Assembly (NCBI RefSeq): GCF_003259435.1
Contig: NZ_QLMA01000011.1
Coordinates: 62,001-126,000, forward strand
Length of the DNA stretch: 64,000 nt
Direction: 5' to 3'
Source: Chitinophaga dinghuensis
GTDB taxonomy: Bacteria; Bacteroidota; Bacteroidia; Chitinophagales; Chitinophagaceae
Positions 1 through 7,720 of this stretch are shown here, piece after piece. Numbering within the stretch: position 1 is the stretch's first letter; every line of letters begins with the position of its first letter. The notes beneath the pieces are model-generated. The model made no database searches. It was not told the DNA's origin and saw nothing but the letters and a program-made list of their open reading frames with translations. Made by a program: the position numbers and the translations under genes.

Positions 1-42
1 TTCAGGTATAAATATTTACCGTTCAGCGTATAGCCGAAAGCG

Positions 43-699
43 TTATAATTTCATTTCAGGAACATCACCTTTGATGGTGAGTCGGCCTGCAGTTTTTGCT
101 TTAATTTCTTCCACAGAAACGCCTGGAGCTCTTTCCAGCAGCAGGAATCCGTCTGGTGTGATTTCCAGTACCGCCAGTTCAGTGACTACCTTGCGAACAC
201 ATTGGACACCAGTGAGTGGTAAAGTACATGCAGGCAGGAGTTTGCTTTCTCCTTTAGGATTGGTGTGCATCATGGCAACGATGATATTCCGTGCAGCGGC
301 CACCAGGTCCATAGCGCCTCCCATTCCTTTTACCATTTTCCCAGGGATTTTCCAGTTGGCGATGTCTCCCGTATCAGAAACTTCCATAGCGCCGAGTACG
401 GTCAGATCTACCTTTCCGGCCCGGATCATACCGAAGCTTTCTGCTGAATCAAAGAAGCTGCCACCGGGAATGATGGTCACGGTTTCTTTTCCTGCATTGA
501 TCAGGTCAGCGTCGATTTCTTCTTCTGTAGGGTATGGTCCCATGCCCAGCATACCGTTTTCGGACTGCAACATGATACTGATACCAGGAGGAACATAATT
601 GGAAACAAGTGTGGGAATACCTATGCCCAGGTTTACATACATACCGTCTTGTAATTCCTGTGCGATTCTTTTGGCGATGCCATATTTATCGAGGGCCAT
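43..699 (-). CDS. scoB: 3-oxoacid CoA-transferase subunit B
   Basis: Beta subunit of a succinyl-CoA:3-ketoacid (acetoacetate) CoA-transferase, which moves CoA between succinyl-CoA and acetoacetate in ketone-body or short-chain acid metabolism in the cytoplasm. The 218-residue protein has the family motif SENGMLGMGP; the Glu at about residue 47 corresponds to the catalytic glutamate that forms the CoA thioester. The length is normal for a stand-alone B subunit. The start lies 3 bases after the scoA stop, so the two genes are surely co-transcribed and probably translationally coupled. Exact substrate (acetoacetate or another 3-oxoacid such as 3-oxoadipate) cannot be settled from sequence alone. 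Confidence 0.93.
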   Translation of the reverse strand: MALDKYGIAKRIAQELQDGMYVNLGIGIPTLVSNYVPPGISIMLQSENGMLGMGPYPTEEEIDADLINAGKETVTIIPGGSFFDSAESFGMIRAGKVDLTVLGAMEVSDTGDIANWKIPGKMVKGMGGAMDLVAAARNIIVAMMHTNPKGESKLLPACTLPLTGVQCVRKVVTELAVLEITPDGFLLLERAPGVSVEEIKAKTAGRLTIKGDVPEMKL

Positions 700-702
700 A
701 GT

Positions 703-1395
703 TTAGATTTTTACCGTTTTGCGTTCAATCCGTTTTTCATAATTACTACCCTGGAAGATGCGGTGTACATATATTCCGGGAACATGGATCTGGTCTGGGT
801 CCAGCTCTCCTGGCTGAACCAGGTGTTCTACTTCCACAATAGTGATGTTACCGGCTTTTGCCATTGGCACACTGTAATTGCGGGTAGTTTTACGGAAGAC
901 CAGGTTACCCATGGTATCGCCTTTCCAGGCTTTCACAATGGCGAAATCTGCATGCAGCGCCATTTCCATCAGATAATGTTTACCATCGAATACGCGAATC
1001 TCTTTGCCTTCCGCTACTTCGGTACCGTAGCCAGCAGGGGTAAAAAATGCAGGAATGCCCATACCCGCCATTTGGATACGGGTAGCCAGTGTGCCCTGGG
1101 GAATTAGGTCGACCTCCAGCTCACCTGCCAGTAATTGTCTTTCAAACTCTGCATTTTCTCCTACATAGGAGGACATCATTTTACGGATTTGTCTCGTCTT
1201 CAGCAGCAGTCCCAGCCCGAAATCATCCACACCGGCATTGTTGGAGATACAGGTCAGATTTTTAACGCCTTTTCTTACCAACGCAGCAATACTGTTTTCA
1301 GGAATACCACACAAACCAAACCCTCCCAGCATTAATGTAGTACCATCAGTGATATCCTGAATGGCCTCATCTGCATTTGCGAATACTTTGTTCAT
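703..1395 (-). CDS. scoA: 3-oxoacid CoA-transferase subunit A
   Basis: Alpha subunit partner of the adjoining scoB product; together they form the heteromeric CoA-transferase. The 230-residue protein carries the glycine-rich family motif GGFGLCGIPE at residues 24-33 near the N-terminus, which contributes to the CoA site. It is the first gene of the two-gene unit; the upstream gap to the DUF4296 gene is only 30 bases, so readthrough from the preceding genes is possible. No clear Bacteroidota promoter was seen in that gap. Confidence 0.93.
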   Translation of the reverse strand: MNKVFANADEAIQDITDGTTLMLGGFGLCGIPENSIAALVRKGVKNLTCISNNAGVDDFGLGLLLKTRQIRKMMSSYVGENAEFERQLLAGELEVDLIPQGTLATRIQMAGMGIPAFFTPAGYGTEVAEGKEIRVFDGKHYLMEMALHADFAIVKAWKGDTMGNLVFRKTTRNYSVPMAKAGNITIVEVEHLVQPGELDPDQIHVPGIYVHRIFQGSNYEKRIERKTVKI

Positions 1396-1425
1396 GTTTT
1401 GGTGTTTTATATATATATCAGCTTA

Positions 1426-1908
1426 TTATTTCTGATGCCTGATAAATGGTTTGATAGTATCTGTACCGTTTGAAAGCAGGAGTGCTTTTTCCGCATTCGG
1501 GAAAATGTTACGCAGTCTGTATGCTGCGGGGGCCGACATTTCGCCCATATCCGGCGCTTTGTTTTTGCGGGCAACAATATCGTCCTGAACTTTATTCAGT
1601 ACATCCCTCAGTCGGTCGGGATGTGCTTCATACCAGGCATAGCTGGTCGTAAATTCTTTTACGGAGACATGATGCAGGTCCAGCACCTGTTTGGAATACA
1701 GTTTAATTTTTTCCTGGCGCAGCGAATCAAACATAATTGGTTGATCGCTGGACACGTTGTTGCCATATGCTTCTGCAATGGTTAGATCTCTCAGTACAAC
1801 GGTCATTTTATCTGGCGGCATAATACCTTTAGGCGTTCGGTCTGCGTCTCCGCAGGCGAATAAAAAAATCATACAGGCCGCTGCACTGAGTTTCTTGAAA
1901 TAGTTCAT
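1426..1908 (-). CDS. DUF4296 lipoprotein
   Basis: A 160-residue predicted lipoprotein. The N-terminus is a hydrophobic signal sequence ending in a lipobox FACG with the lipidated Cys at residue 19, so the mature protein should be membrane anchored in the envelope. The rest (PDKM..VLRDLTIAEAY, then a helical stretch with YAWYEAHPDRL) matches the DUF4296 family of Bacteroidota, whose function is unknown. It follows the PorD-like gene on the same strand, and the two families are often neighbours. A small inverted repeat (1925-1931 with 1944-1950) lies in the 74-base gap before it. The function is not known. Confidence 0.8.
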   Translation of the reverse strand: MNYFKKLSAAACMIFLFACGDADRTPKGIMPPDKMTVVLRDLTIAEAYGNNVSSDQPIMFDSLRQEKIKLYSKQVLDLHHVSVKEFTTSYAWYEAHPDRLRDVLNKVQDDIVARKNKAPDMGEMSAPAAYRLRNIFPNAEKALLLSNGTDTIKPFIRHQK

Positions 1909-1982
1909 GTTAGCTTGTCAATTGTAGCTTTTTGCCAAAGCGTAAAGCTATCAACATTTGCTGATAAAATAATACGGGCTTA

Positions 1983-2900
1983 CTAACGCATTTGCTGGTA
2001 TCTACCCGCGTTGGGAATATCCATTTTGGCCAGCATTTCTGCGGCGCGTGATTTTTCCTGAGGCATGGCCTTGGAGAAAATCTTCAGCAGTTCATCTCCT
2101 TTGGCGGAGTAGAAAGTCTGCATCAGCATAGAGTTCGGAACATCCTGGTAAATAGCGTATAGCAGGTTAATACAATTCATGATAGCGCTACGGCCTCCGT
2201 TCACATCATCATACATCTGGTCCAGTCCCATACGGTGATACTGGTACATCACATCGTGGAAGTTGTTAAACTTCACGTTCAGTAGGTTGTCCGTGAGCCA
2301 GTAGCGGTTACGTTGACTTTCAAATGCTTTCCATCCGGAAACGTCTTTGCCATCGGGCGCATTGATCACGATATTCTGGGCTTTCTTAAAGAAACCGTCG
2401 CCTCCGCGGGGAGAGAAGGAATCTGCATCCATTCCCAGTACCACATACACGTAATAGGCCATGATGGCTGTCAGGTTGGCTGCCAGCGGATCGCTGCCTC
2501 CTACGCGGTTATCATTGAATTCCAGTGGTTGAAATTCCGTGTAACGAAACAGCACATTATTGTCTTGTAAATTAAAAATACTGGTGACGTAGCTGCTGTT
2601 GTAGACGGGTCTGGTGGCCTGAATGGTGAGGGTGCCGCGATAAACGTCGGAGCTGGGCATCCCTGTCAGGTTCAGCATCACGTTACATTCAATTCTTTCT
2701 GAAGGAGCATAGGAATCATCCGCCCAACGGCGATTATTAATAAATTCCTTCAGGGAATTCTGGAGGGTAGTAAAAATCTTTTTGTCTACACCCTGGAGCT
2801 GACTAGCTACCACTGTAACGTTGGCACGCAGTTCCTGTGCGCTGACGCCGGTGTACAGCAAGGTACACAGTAACGCCAATACTGATAAGCGTTTAAGCAT
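1983..2900 (-). CDS. porD: PorD-like (DUF4835) exported protein
   Basis: A 305-residue exported protein with a signal peptide ending near VSAQE (residue 22). The sequence (ELRANVTVVASQLQG.., then IECNVMLNLTG, and QPLEFNDNR) is characteristic of the DUF4835 family, which is annotated in this phylum as the type IX secretion protein PorD. The coding region overlaps the end of coaBC by 8 bases, so it is expressed with it. Its molecular role in secretion is not established from the sequence; the assignment to PorD rests on family resemblance and on its neighbours, which are typical for the phylum. Confidence 0.8.
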   Translation of the reverse strand: MLKRLSVLALLCTLLYTGVSAQELRANVTVVASQLQGVDKKIFTTLQNSLKEFINNRRWADDSYAPSERIECNVMLNLTGMPSSDVYRGTLTIQATRPVYNSSYVTSIFNLQDNNVLFRYTEFQPLEFNDNRVGGSDPLAANLTAIMAYYVYVVLGMDADSFSPRGGDGFFKKAQNIVINAPDGKDVSGWKAFESQRNRYWLTDNLLNVKFNNFHDVMYQYHRMGLDQMYDDVNGGRSAIMNCINLLYAIYQDVPNSMLMQTFYSAKGDELLKIFSKAMPQEKSRAAEMLAKMDIPNAGRYQQMR

Positions 2901-4122
2901 GTTGCAGTTCTATTATAGCAGAAACAATATCCTTAGCTACTTCCTGTTTGGATTTCAGGGGGAGACTGCGTTCACGGCCTTTGCGATCAAACAGGGTAAC
3001 TTTGTTGGTATCATAGTTGAAGCCGGCGCCGGCATCTGCGAGGGAATTCATCACAATCATATCCAGATGTTTTTCCCGCAGTTTTTTCAGCGCGTATTCC
3101 TTTTCGTTGTTGGTTTCCAGGGAGAATCCTACCAGCATTTGCTGAGGGCCTTTGTTGTTCCCTAAAGTACGAAGGATATCATGGGTTTTCTCCAGCGCAA
3201 TACTGAGTTGGTCTTCTCCTTTCTTGATTTTTTTATCTGCCGCATGTACCGGACGATAGTCTGCCACAGCAGCGGCAGCCACTACGATATCTGATAATGG
3301 GTAGGCCGCAATTACAGCATGGAACATTTCCTCTGCTGTCTGGATGTGGATGGTTTCAATTCCTGCATGATGGGTACCCAGATTTGTAGGGCCAAGTACC
3401 AGTTTCACCTGGGCGCCGGCGTCTGCGAGGGATTCCGCGATGGCGATACCCATTTTACCACTGGAGTGGTTGCTGATATATCTTACGGGGTCAATATGTT
3501 CGATGGTAGGACCGGCGGTTACCACTGCCAGTTTTCCGGCCAGGGGTTTTGGGCCACCCACCGTACTGAAGTGTCGGCGGAGGAAGGCTACTATTTTCTC
3601 TGGTTCTGCCATGCGGCCTTCGCCAATCAGTCCGCTCGCCAGTTCGCCGGAGTCTACCGGGATTTGGATATTACCATATGAGATAAGGTCTTGGACATTT
3701 CTGCGGGTAGCGGGATGATGCCACATATCTTCATCCATGGCGGGTGCGAAGATCACGGGGCAGACAGCGGAGAGATATACTGCCATCAGGAGATTATCGC
3801 AGGCGCCTTGTGCCATTTTGGAGATGGTATTGGCAGAGGCGGGAGCGATCAGCATGACATCGGCCCAGCGGCCTAGTTCTACGTGATTATTCCAGCTGTT
3901 ATGGTCACTTATATTGAGTGGCACTTCATTTTTGGACAGGGTAGCCAGGGTGAGAGGGGTGATGAAGTCAGCAGCAGCCGGGGTCATCACTACTTTCACC
4001 TGGGCGCCTTCTTTTACGAGGAGGCGAACGATAGTAGCGGCCTTATAGGCGGCGATACTGCCGGTTACGCCCAGCAGTATTTTTTTGCCTTGCAGCATTT
4101 TGGTATTGTCCATGGACATCAT
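2893..4122 (-). CDS. coaBC: CoaBC: phosphopantothenoylcysteine decarboxylase / phosphopantothenate-cysteine ligase
   Basis: Bifunctional enzyme of coenzyme A synthesis: the N-terminal CoaC domain decarboxylates phosphopantothenoylcysteine with FMN, and the C-terminal CoaB domain joins cysteine to 4'-phosphopantothenate. Visible motifs are GVTGSIAAYK, the APASANT loop, PAMDEDMW (the usual PAMNxxMW with Asp, a common variant in this phylum), and in the CoaB half TAGPTIEHIDPVRYISN..SSGKMG. At 409 residues it is the normal full length. The start has three ATG options (ending at 4122, 4119 and 4113); the last is closest to homologues. An intrinsic terminator ends only about 8 bases before the first ATG, which suggests separation from rpoZ or control by readthrough. 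Confidence 0.95.
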   Translation of the reverse strand: MMSMDNTKMLQGKKILLGVTGSIAAYKAATIVRLLVKEGAQVKVVMTPAAADFITPLTLATLSKNEVPLNISDHNSWNNHVELGRWADVMLIAPASANTISKMAQGACDNLLMAVYLSAVCPVIFAPAMDEDMWHHPATRRNVQDLISYGNIQIPVDSGELASGLIGEGRMAEPEKIVAFLRRHFSTVGGPKPLAGKLAVVTAGPTIEHIDPVRYISNHSSGKMGIAIAESLADAGAQVKLVLGPTNLGTHHAGIETIHIQTAEEMFHAVIAAYPLSDIVVAAAAVADYRPVHAADKKIKKGEDQLSIALEKTHDILRTLGNNKGPQQMLVGFSLETNNEKEYALKKLREKHLDMIVMNSLADAGAGFNYDTNKVTLFDRKGRERSLPLKSKQEVAKDIVSAIIELQHA

Positions 4123-4129
4123 AGAGAAT

Positions 4130-4158
4130 AAAAAAGCGGCAGAGAAATATCTGCCGCT
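4130..4158 (-). terminator. Intrinsic terminator between rpoZ and coaBC
   Basis: On the minus strand a perfect 9-bp stem (4150-4158 with 4135-4143, AGCGGCAGA and its complement) with a 6-base loop is followed directly by a run of T (4130-4135). This is a textbook intrinsic terminator shape. It would end bamD-rpoZ transcripts, but it stands just upstream of the coaBC start, leaving no room for a separate coaBC promoter downstream of it. Confidence 0.75.
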
Positions 4159-4195
4159 ATGAAAATAGTATTTTTAAATGAAAGCATGTCCAACA

Positions 4196-4537
4196 TTAGC
4201 TGAACAGGTCATCATCATTTTTACGGAAATAGATCTTGTTATCCAGGAATTCCTGAGTAGCCTGAATCGCGGGATTAGCCATTCTTTCGTAGAAGCGGCT
4301 GATCTCGATCTGTTCTTTATTTTCGTGAACTTCCTCCAGGTTGTCTGTATGGCTGGCAAACTCTTCCAGTTTGGAATGGAGCTCCTCTTTCACGGAAATA
4401 TTGATCTGATTGGCGCGTTTTGCAATCACGGCAATAGATTCATATAAATTGCCAGTTCTGTTCTTAATATCGGTAGTATTTTTGGTTTCTACCCATGGAT
4501 TAAGACTACTGGTTAGACTTCGCTTTATTTTGCTCAT
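4196..4537 (-). CDS. rpoZ: RNA polymerase omega subunit (Bacteroidota type)
   Basis: A 113-residue protein of the Rpb6/omega family in the form found in Bacteroidota. The core NLYESIAVIAKRANQI matches the conserved omega helix region that clamps the beta-prime subunit. Omega helps assemble and stabilise RNA polymerase. The start codon lies inside the 3' end of bamD, giving a 32-base out-of-frame overlap, which implies translational coupling. The N-terminal residues MSKIKRSLTSSLNP fit the family, supporting this start despite the overlap. An acidic stretch (NLEEVHENKEQIE) precedes the C-terminal helix. Confidence 0.85.
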   Translation of the reverse strand: MSKIKRSLTSSLNPWVETKNTTDIKNRTGNLYESIAVIAKRANQINISVKEELHSKLEEFASHTDNLEEVHENKEQIEISRFYERMANPAIQATQEFLDNKIYFRKNDDDLFS

Positions 4538-5342
4538 TTTCCAGAGTTTTAATGTTTGATTGTGCTAAGGTATAAAATTTTTCGGCATCTGCCTTCAGTT
4601 TGCTGTTTGGATAGTGATCGGCGAAATCCAGGTATTCGGTAACCACGGTTTCGTAGCGTTCTTTTTGTTTATCCTGCACACTGTTTTTAGCATATTGATA
4701 ATAAGCTCTGATAGCCATTATCTTATAGCTGTCCGATTTATCAGAATCGGGGTAGTTGCGCATCAGTCCTTTGAAGGCGATACCTGCTGCTTTAAAGTAA
4801 CCGAGGTTATAATATAATTCAGCGGCATTGAATTCTTTCTTTTCCAGTTTACGGCGGCAGAGTTCAATTACGAGGTTGGCTTCTGCTACTTTAGGTGCGG
4901 AAGGGTAGTTATTGATGAAGGTTTGCATGGCAGCGATCGCTTTCATGGTATTGGTTTGATCCAGGGATACCTTTGGCGATTGTTTATAATAGCAATAAGC
5001 CTGCATATAATCTACTTCTACTGCTCTTGGGCTGTTAGGGAAGAGGTCCAGGTAGTTTTTAAAGTTAAAAGCTGCCTGTACATAATCTTTCAGATTGTAG
5101 GAGCAATAGGCCATATTGTAGTATAGTCCTTCGAATTTATCGGTACCCTTGTATACCTGCATGAGATCACTGTAGAGGGTGAGTGCAGTGTTATACTTTT
5201 TCTTCTGGTACATTTTATCGGCGTATGCCAGCTTCTTTTCAAAGTTATTGCTTTTTTCTATCCTACGTAACTCATTGTTACAGGAGGAGAAAGCAATTAC
5301 ACTAATTGTAAGGAGACTAAAGTACAATAAAAATTTCCGCAT
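4506..5342 (-). CDS. bamD: Outer membrane assembly lipoprotein BamD
   Basis: Lipoprotein of the BAM complex that inserts beta-barrel proteins into the outer membrane, acting from the periplasmic face. The signal peptide ends in a lipobox (FSSC, Cys 21). The 278-residue chain is built from tetratricopeptide-like helical pairs, for example YNTALTLYSDLMQVYKG, LYYNMAYCSYNLKDY and YYNLGYFKAAGIAFKGLMRNYPDS, as in BamD of other species. It is the first gene of the unit bamD-rpoZ. A possible promoter -7 element (TAATTTTG) is 11-18 bases upstream of the start. Confidence 0.9.
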   Translation of the reverse strand: MRKFLLYFSLLTISVIAFSSCNNELRRIEKSNNFEKKLAYADKMYQKKKYNTALTLYSDLMQVYKGTDKFEGLYYNMAYCSYNLKDYVQAAFNFKNYLDLFPNSPRAVEVDYMQAYCYYKQSPKVSLDQTNTMKAIAAMQTFINNYPSAPKVAEANLVIELCRRKLEKKEFNAAELYYNLGYFKAAGIAFKGLMRNYPDSDKSDSYKIMAIRAYYQYAKNSVQDKQKERYETVVTEYLDFADHYPNSKLKADAEKFYTLAQSNIKTLENEQNKAKSNQ

Positions 5343-5352
5343 AAAAGAGTGG

Positions 5353-5360
5353 CAAAATTA
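5353..5360 (-). promoter_or_regulatory. Putative -7 element for bamD
   Basis: On the minus strand the sequence TAATTTTG fits the Bacteroidota -7 consensus TAnnTTTG. No TTTG was found 19 bases further upstream, so only half of the promoter is recognisable, and the very short leader (about 5 bases from the predicted start point to the ATG) lowers confidence. Confidence 0.35.
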
Positions 5361-5656
5361 AGAATTAAATGTAAATGTAAGGTAGGGAGATTTTCGATGC
5401 TGTTAAAATTTTGCAAAAGAGGCGATTAAATCGACGAAAGGGCAAGAAAGGGGGATTGGATAGAAAAAGAAATGAAATATTCAAATATTTTTTTTGTGAG
5501 ATAAAAATCCGGGGGTAGCGCGGGCACAAATTAGAATAAAAATCAACATATAAATCTGGTTTGAGGGAAAACTTCCCACTTAGGGAGAGAAGCGAAAGTG
5601 AAGGACTGGAGGGCTATTCACCCCTTGTAAACATCCCCTCTAATATTATTAACACA

Positions 5657-5675
5657 TTATCCACATATATCCACA
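5657..5675 (+). promoter_or_regulatory. Two DnaA-box-like sites, 10 bp apart
   Basis: TTATCCACA at 5657-5665 is a perfect match to the classical DnaA box, and ATATCCACA at 5667-5675 differs by one base. They are direct repeats phased by exactly 10 bases. A third, inverted one-mismatch copy (TGTGGAAAA) lies at 5738-5746. They sit between bamD and mraZ. DnaA binding here is inferred from the motif only. Confidence 0.45.
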
Positions 5676-5771
5676 AGTAATACACACTAAAGGGTTCATA
5701 ACAGGGGTGAAACTCAATATAAGAGGGGATTCTTTTCTGTGGAAAAAATTTAGCAGGTATTTTTTCGTAAA

Positions 5772-5808
5772 AAAGTGGGAAAAAGTGTTATTTTGTGTTA
5801 GAAAATGG
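5772..5808 (+). promoter_or_regulatory. MraZ operator: four 10-bp-phased boxes
   Basis: Four heptamers start at 5772, 5782, 5792 and 5802: AAAGTGG, AAAGTGT, TTTGTGT, AAAATGG, each separated by three bases. MraZ proteins are known to bind tandem direct repeats of about 10-bp period of the type AAAGTG(T/G)N3 upstream of their own operon. The array ends 24 bases before the mraZ ATG, so it is most likely an autoregulatory site controlling the whole division cluster. Confidence 0.75.
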
Positions 5809-5832
5809 ATTTCAAGGACTTTACCCCATGGT

Positions 5833-6300
5833 ATGACTGGATTTCTCGGTGAATATGAAGCAACGCTCGACGCAAAAGGACGCTTTCTATTACCTGCCGG
5901 ATTCAAAAAGCAGTTACAAGAAAGCGCCGGGGGGCAGTTTGTGATTAACCGAGGGTTTGAGAAATGTTTGTCCCTGTATCCGATGAATGAATGGCAGCCC
6001 ATTTTCGAACGTATAAGCAAGTTGAATGACTTTGACCCGAAGGTAAGGGAATTCAGGCGCTACTTTTTGAATGGAGCTACCATACTGGAGCTGGATAGTG
6101 CGGGGAGATTGCTGGTTCCGAAAAACCTGCTTTCTTATGCCAATCTTGACAAGGATATTATACTGGCCGCGGCCACCAATAAAATCGAGATCTGGGACAG
6201 TGCAAAATACCAGGAGTTCTTTGAAAATTTCTCACCAGGAGCCTTCAGTGATCTGGCACAACAGGTAATGGGAGGGGGAGATAATAACATCACAATTTAA
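5833..6300 (+). CDS. mraZ: Transcriptional regulator MraZ
   Basis: A DNA-binding regulator that controls the division and wall (dcw) cluster, forming a ring of subunits. The 155-residue protein has the duplicated SpoVT-AbrB fold with both signature motifs: LDAKGRFLLPAGF in the N-terminal half and LDSAGRLLVPKNL in the C-terminal half. The start at 5833 (MTGFLGEYEATLD) was chosen because it matches the family; the reading frame is open upstream to 5707, but that portion runs through the operator array and is not MraZ-like. rsmH follows 11 bases after the stop. Confidence 0.93.
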   Translation: MTGFLGEYEATLDAKGRFLLPAGFKKQLQESAGGQFVINRGFEKCLSLYPMNEWQPIFERISKLNDFDPKVREFRRYFLNGATILELDSAGRLLVPKNLLSYANLDKDIILAAATNKIEIWDSAKYQEFFENFSPGAFSDLAQQVMGGGDNNITI

Positions 6301-6311
6301 AACTGTAGCAT

Positions 6312-7223
6312 ATGGGCGAACAGCAATATCATTTACCCGTTCTGCTGCAGGAAACAACGGAGCTTTTACATATCAACCCTTCAGGAACATATGTGGATGC
6401 TACGTTTGGAGGCGGAGGACATTCAAGAGCCATACTGGAAAAACTGGGCGAAAACGGTAAACTGATTGTATTTGATCAGGATGAAGATGCATACAAAAAC
6501 AGGATTATAGACGATCGCGTCACTTTTGTACAACAGAATTTCAGGCACCTGCAACGATTCCTGAAATTGCATAAAGCGGAACCAGTAGACGGCATTCTGG
6601 CCGATCTCGGCGTTTCATCCCATCAGTTCGATACGGCAGAAAGAGGTTTCAGTACCCGATTCGATGCCGATCTGGACATGAGGATGGATACCAGAACCGA
6701 CTTCACCGCGGCACAATTGCTGGCCACATGGTCCGAAGCAAGGCTACACCTCCTGTTTCAGGAATATGGAGAAGTAACCAACGCCAAAACACTGGCACAA
6801 ACCATCGTGAAGAACAGAAAAACTCACCCCATGCGCACCATTGCAGCCTTCAAAGCTGTAATTCAGCCAATCGTAAAGGGGAATCCGCAGAAATACCTGG
6901 CACAAGTATTCCAGGCACTGCGTATAGCCGTTAATGATGAACTGGGCGCGTTGAAAGATCTGCTCACACAATCAGCAGAAGTGCTGAAACCAGGAGGCAG
7001 ACTCGCCATTATCACCTTCCACTCGCTGGAAGACAGAATGGTGAAAAACTTTATGAAATCTGGCAGTTTCGAGGAAGCACAGGACGATCCGTTTGGCTTG
7101 GAAACACCCCCTAAATTGTTCAAACTCATCACGAAAAAACCGGTTAGCGCCAGCGAAGCAGAGCTGAAAAGCAACAGCAGATCCAGGAGCGCCAAACTGC
7201 GCGTAGCCGAAAAAAACATGTAG
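6312..7223 (+). CDS. rsmH: 16S rRNA m4C1402 methyltransferase RsmH
   Basis: S-adenosylmethionine-dependent methyltransferase that N4-methylates C1402 in the decoding centre of 16S rRNA. The 303-residue protein shows YHLPVLLQETTELL at the start, the SAM-binding motif DATFGGGGHSRAIL, LADLGVSSHQFD, the loop DADLDMRMD and the C-terminal RSRSAKLRVAEK. It is full length. A 113-base spacer separates it from ftsL; it carries a weak hairpin (7222-7229 with 7239-7246, one mismatch). Confidence 0.96.
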   Translation: MGEQQYHLPVLLQETTELLHINPSGTYVDATFGGGGHSRAILEKLGENGKLIVFDQDEDAYKNRIIDDRVTFVQQNFRHLQRFLKLHKAEPVDGILADLGVSSHQFDTAERGFSTRFDADLDMRMDTRTDFTAAQLLATWSEARLHLLFQEYGEVTNAKTLAQTIVKNRKTHPMRTIAAFKAVIQPIVKGNPQKYLAQVFQALRIAVNDELGALKDLLTQSAEVLKPGGRLAIITFHSLEDRMVKNFMKSGSFEEAQDDPFGLETPPKLFKLITKKPVSASEAELKSNSRSRSAKLRVAEKNM

Positions 7224-7336
7224 CCCGGTCCTAAAAAAACCTGGCTTCAATCCTATCATTCCTATTCACTGTGATTGCTTATCTGATGATGGCTAACGCA
7301 ATATCCATTTCGTAATTCTTATTTAAAGCATAGCGC

Positions 7337-7720
7337 GTGTTAGAGGAAGAAATAATCGAAAAAAACCAGGAAAACCAAGCCGTCGAGGATAACTCCGAAA
7401 CGCTGGAACCTAAAAAAGAGTGGCGGCTCCGTATCAACTATTCCATGTTGGTACAGAACATGCCCCGTATCCTGTTTCTTGCTGCCCTGGCACTTATCTA
7501 TATCGCCAACAGCCACCTCGCTGAAAAGAAAATACGCCGTATCAATCAGCTTAGTAAAGAAATTAAAGAGCTCAAGTGGGAATATATCAACGTGAAGAGT
7601 GAGCTCATGTTCAGAAGCAAAATGAGCGAAGTCAGCAAATCCGTCGAACAACTGGGACTTAAACAACTCAGCTCGCCGCCCCGGAAAATACTGCTGAAAA
7701 ACGAAACAGATAAAAAATGA
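7337..7720 (+). CDS. ftsL: FtsL-like cell division protein
   Basis: A small bitopic division protein: about 45 cytoplasmic residues, one membrane helix (ILFLAALALIYIANSHL, around residues 53-69) and a periplasmic coiled-coil-like tail (KIRRINQLSKEIKELKWEYINVKSEL). FtsL-type proteins bridge FtsQ/FtsB and FtsW/FtsI in the divisome. Sequence identity between FtsL proteins is always low, so the call rests on topology and on position between rsmH and ftsI. The start is GTG at 7337. Its stop codon overlaps the ATG of a possible 50-codon gene (ATGA at 7717-7720). Confidence 0.85.
   Translation: MLEEEIIEKNQENQAVEDNSETLEPKKEWRLRINYSMLVQNMPRILFLAALALIYIANSHLAEKKIRRINQLSKEIKELKWEYINVKSELMFRSKMSEVSKSVEQLGLKQLSSPPRKILLKNETDKK

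Larger units (their letters stand above)
5343..5832. other. Divergent intergenic region between bamD and mraZ
   Basis: 490 bases without a gene, separating the minus-strand bamD unit from the plus-strand division cluster. It is AT-rich around 5460-5560. It contains a putative bamD -7 element (5353-5360), two DnaA-box-like sequences (5657-5675), an inverted near-match to such a box (5738-5746) and the MraZ operator array (5772-5808). An in-frame upstream extension of mraZ from 5707 exists but does not resemble MraZ and is treated as leader. No RNA gene was recognised. Confidence 0.7.

Noticed and set aside
5707..5832. Upstream extension of mraZ
   Set aside because: The 42 extra residues do not look like MraZ, and the DNA contains the MraZ operator array, so the ATG at 5833 was taken.
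5343..5832. Chromosome origin of replication
   Set aside because: Only two or three DnaA-like boxes, no dnaA, dnaN or other origin-type genes nearby; left as a regulatory possibility.
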